Position numbers and translations under genes: made by a program
Part shown: piece after piece, positions 20,014-20,472 of the stretch
How the letters are laid out: each line of letters opens with the position of its first letter
Numbering within the stretch: position 1 is the stretch's first letter
Notes under the pieces: generated by a model
What the model was told of the DNA's origin: nothing
What the model saw: the letters and a program-made list of their open reading frames with translations, nothing else
Database searches by the model: none
Virus record (IMG/VR): IMGVR_UViG_3300025669_000235
Location: 1-20,472 of that record
Origin: a virus
Direction: 5' to 3' (one strand)
DNA length: 20,472 bases

Positions 20014-20472
20014 AAGACGCAAACGAAGGTTGGTTGATATTGAGACAGATGAAGTTTCCATCGTTGATATCGCTGCCAACCAACGTAAGTTCCTCATAGT
20101 AAAAAAACAGAACAAGGAGGAAGATCACGTGGATGAACTGAAAGAAGTATTGGAAGGTATCGAAAAAGCTCTGAACCAATTAGCAAAGGGTCAGTCAGTT
20201 ATGGCCAAAGCTTTTGCCGCTCAGGAAGAGCCCGAGGATGATGACGCTGATATCCTGACGCTGTTGGGTAAGGATGTACGCAAGGCCGGAGCGAAATATT
20301 CAAAGGCCAATCTCGGACGGCTCAAAGGCATTCGGGATTCCATCAATTCACTCTTGGCTGGATTTGATGATGATGCCGGTGGTGATGATAAGGATGATAA
20401 AAAAGACACGAAGAAAAATGATGTGTCTATTGATAAGGTCAAGGATATGCTAACAGCCGGGATTCGGAAGGG
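20003..20472 (+). CDS. putative scaffold / XkdF-associated head protein (5' part, cut by window end)
   Basis: The frame is open from ATG 20003 (GGGAGGA upstream, overlapping the protease end by 11 nt) to the window end: 156 complete codons. It starts basic (KNKRRKRRLVDIETDEVSIVD), with IAANQRKFLIVKK, a pattern found next to XkdF-type proteases. It continues in a coil (DELKEVLEGIEKALNQLAKG), LGRLKGIRDSINSLLAG, and an acidic low-complexity linker (DDDAGGDDKDDKKD). A capsid scaffold or head-assembly protein encoded after the protease fits this layout. The major capsid gene would be expected just beyond the window. The function is inferred from position and composition. Confidence 0.65.
   Translation, partial: MKNKRRKRRLVDIETDEVSIVDIAANQRKFLIVKKQNKEEDHVDELKEVLEGIEKALNQLAKGQSVMAKAFAAQEEPEDDDADILTLLGKDVRKAGAKYSKANLGRLKGIRDSINSLLAGFDDDAGGDDKDDKKDTKKNDVSIDKVKDMLTAGIRK

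Noticed and set aside
1-20472. CRISPR array, insertion sequence, integrase/attachment site, restriction enzyme partner, toxin-antitoxin pair.
   Set aside because: No regularly spaced repeats, transposase, recombinase or nuclease partner were found; the only repeats are the three promoter units.

Overview
The window is a piece of a tailed double-stranded DNA phage (Caudoviricetes) or a closely related prophage. It is densely packed: every convincing gene is on the + strand, and starts overlap stops at most junctions (ATGA, TTGA, GTGA, TAATG). Virion genes are recognisable: terminase, portal, MuF-type head morphogenesis protein, XkdF-type prohead protease. The host is probably a low-to-moderate-GC Gram-positive bacterium. 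This rests on strong GGAGG ribosome sites, frequent TTG and GTG starts, extended -10 promoters and the PBSX/XkdF-like head module. It is an inference, not a proof. No integrase, repressor or host flank is visible, so lifestyle is open. Left part (1-9133), DNA metabolism and modification: a RecA/UvsX-like recombinase, a small unknown protein, a TET-associated-type glycosyltransferase, a short sliding-clamp-like protein, a RuvC-fold resolvase-like nuclease, an APS-reductase/DndC-like [4Fe-4S] PP-loop enzyme, and a Rad50/SbcC ATPase in separate pieces. The Walker A half ending at the zinc-hook CxxC is at 4609-5571; a coiled-coil piece and the signature/Walker B half are at 7616-8487. Two small proteins, an SbcD/Mre11 nuclease and a beta-class DNA methyltransferase lie between them. 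A NUMOD3 + Vsr-fold free-standing homing-type endonuclease ends the block. Together these suggest recombination-dependent replication and repair plus chemical modification of the phage DNA. Middle part (9117-12095), small accessory genes under repeated promoters: three copies of a ~33-nt extended -10 promoter repeat (9117, 9688, 11348) each overlap the end of the preceding reading frame. Copies 1 and 2 are each followed by a ~70-nt leader that can close on itself by a 12-13 bp long-range stem. The genes here are a 35-aa membrane peptide, a lipoprotein, a small membrane protein and several acidic or coiled-coil unknowns, plus a frame-broken ORF. The block closes with a clear intrinsic terminator (11985-12019). 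Right part (12096-20472), packaging and head: putative small terminase, large terminase, three unknowns (one zinc-binding-like, one membrane), HK97-type portal, a YkgJ-like CxxCxxCC protein fused to a second small phage domain, an 80-aa protein, a MuF protein carrying a GNAT-like C-terminal domain on distinctly AT-richer DNA, a zinc-ribbon/XkdF-type protease, and the start of a putative scaffold gene cut by the window end. The best candidates for something new are the MuF-GNAT fusion (a possible virion-delivered effector), the Fe-S PP-loop enzyme beside a DNA glycosyltransferase, the split Rad50 locus, and the repeated promoter/structured-leader units. GC content is patchy on hand-counted 60-nt lines (about 60% in part of recA, about 20-35% in the glycosyltransferase and methyltransferase, 45-52% versus 33-37% for the MuF and GNAT halves), which fits a mosaic of acquired modules.
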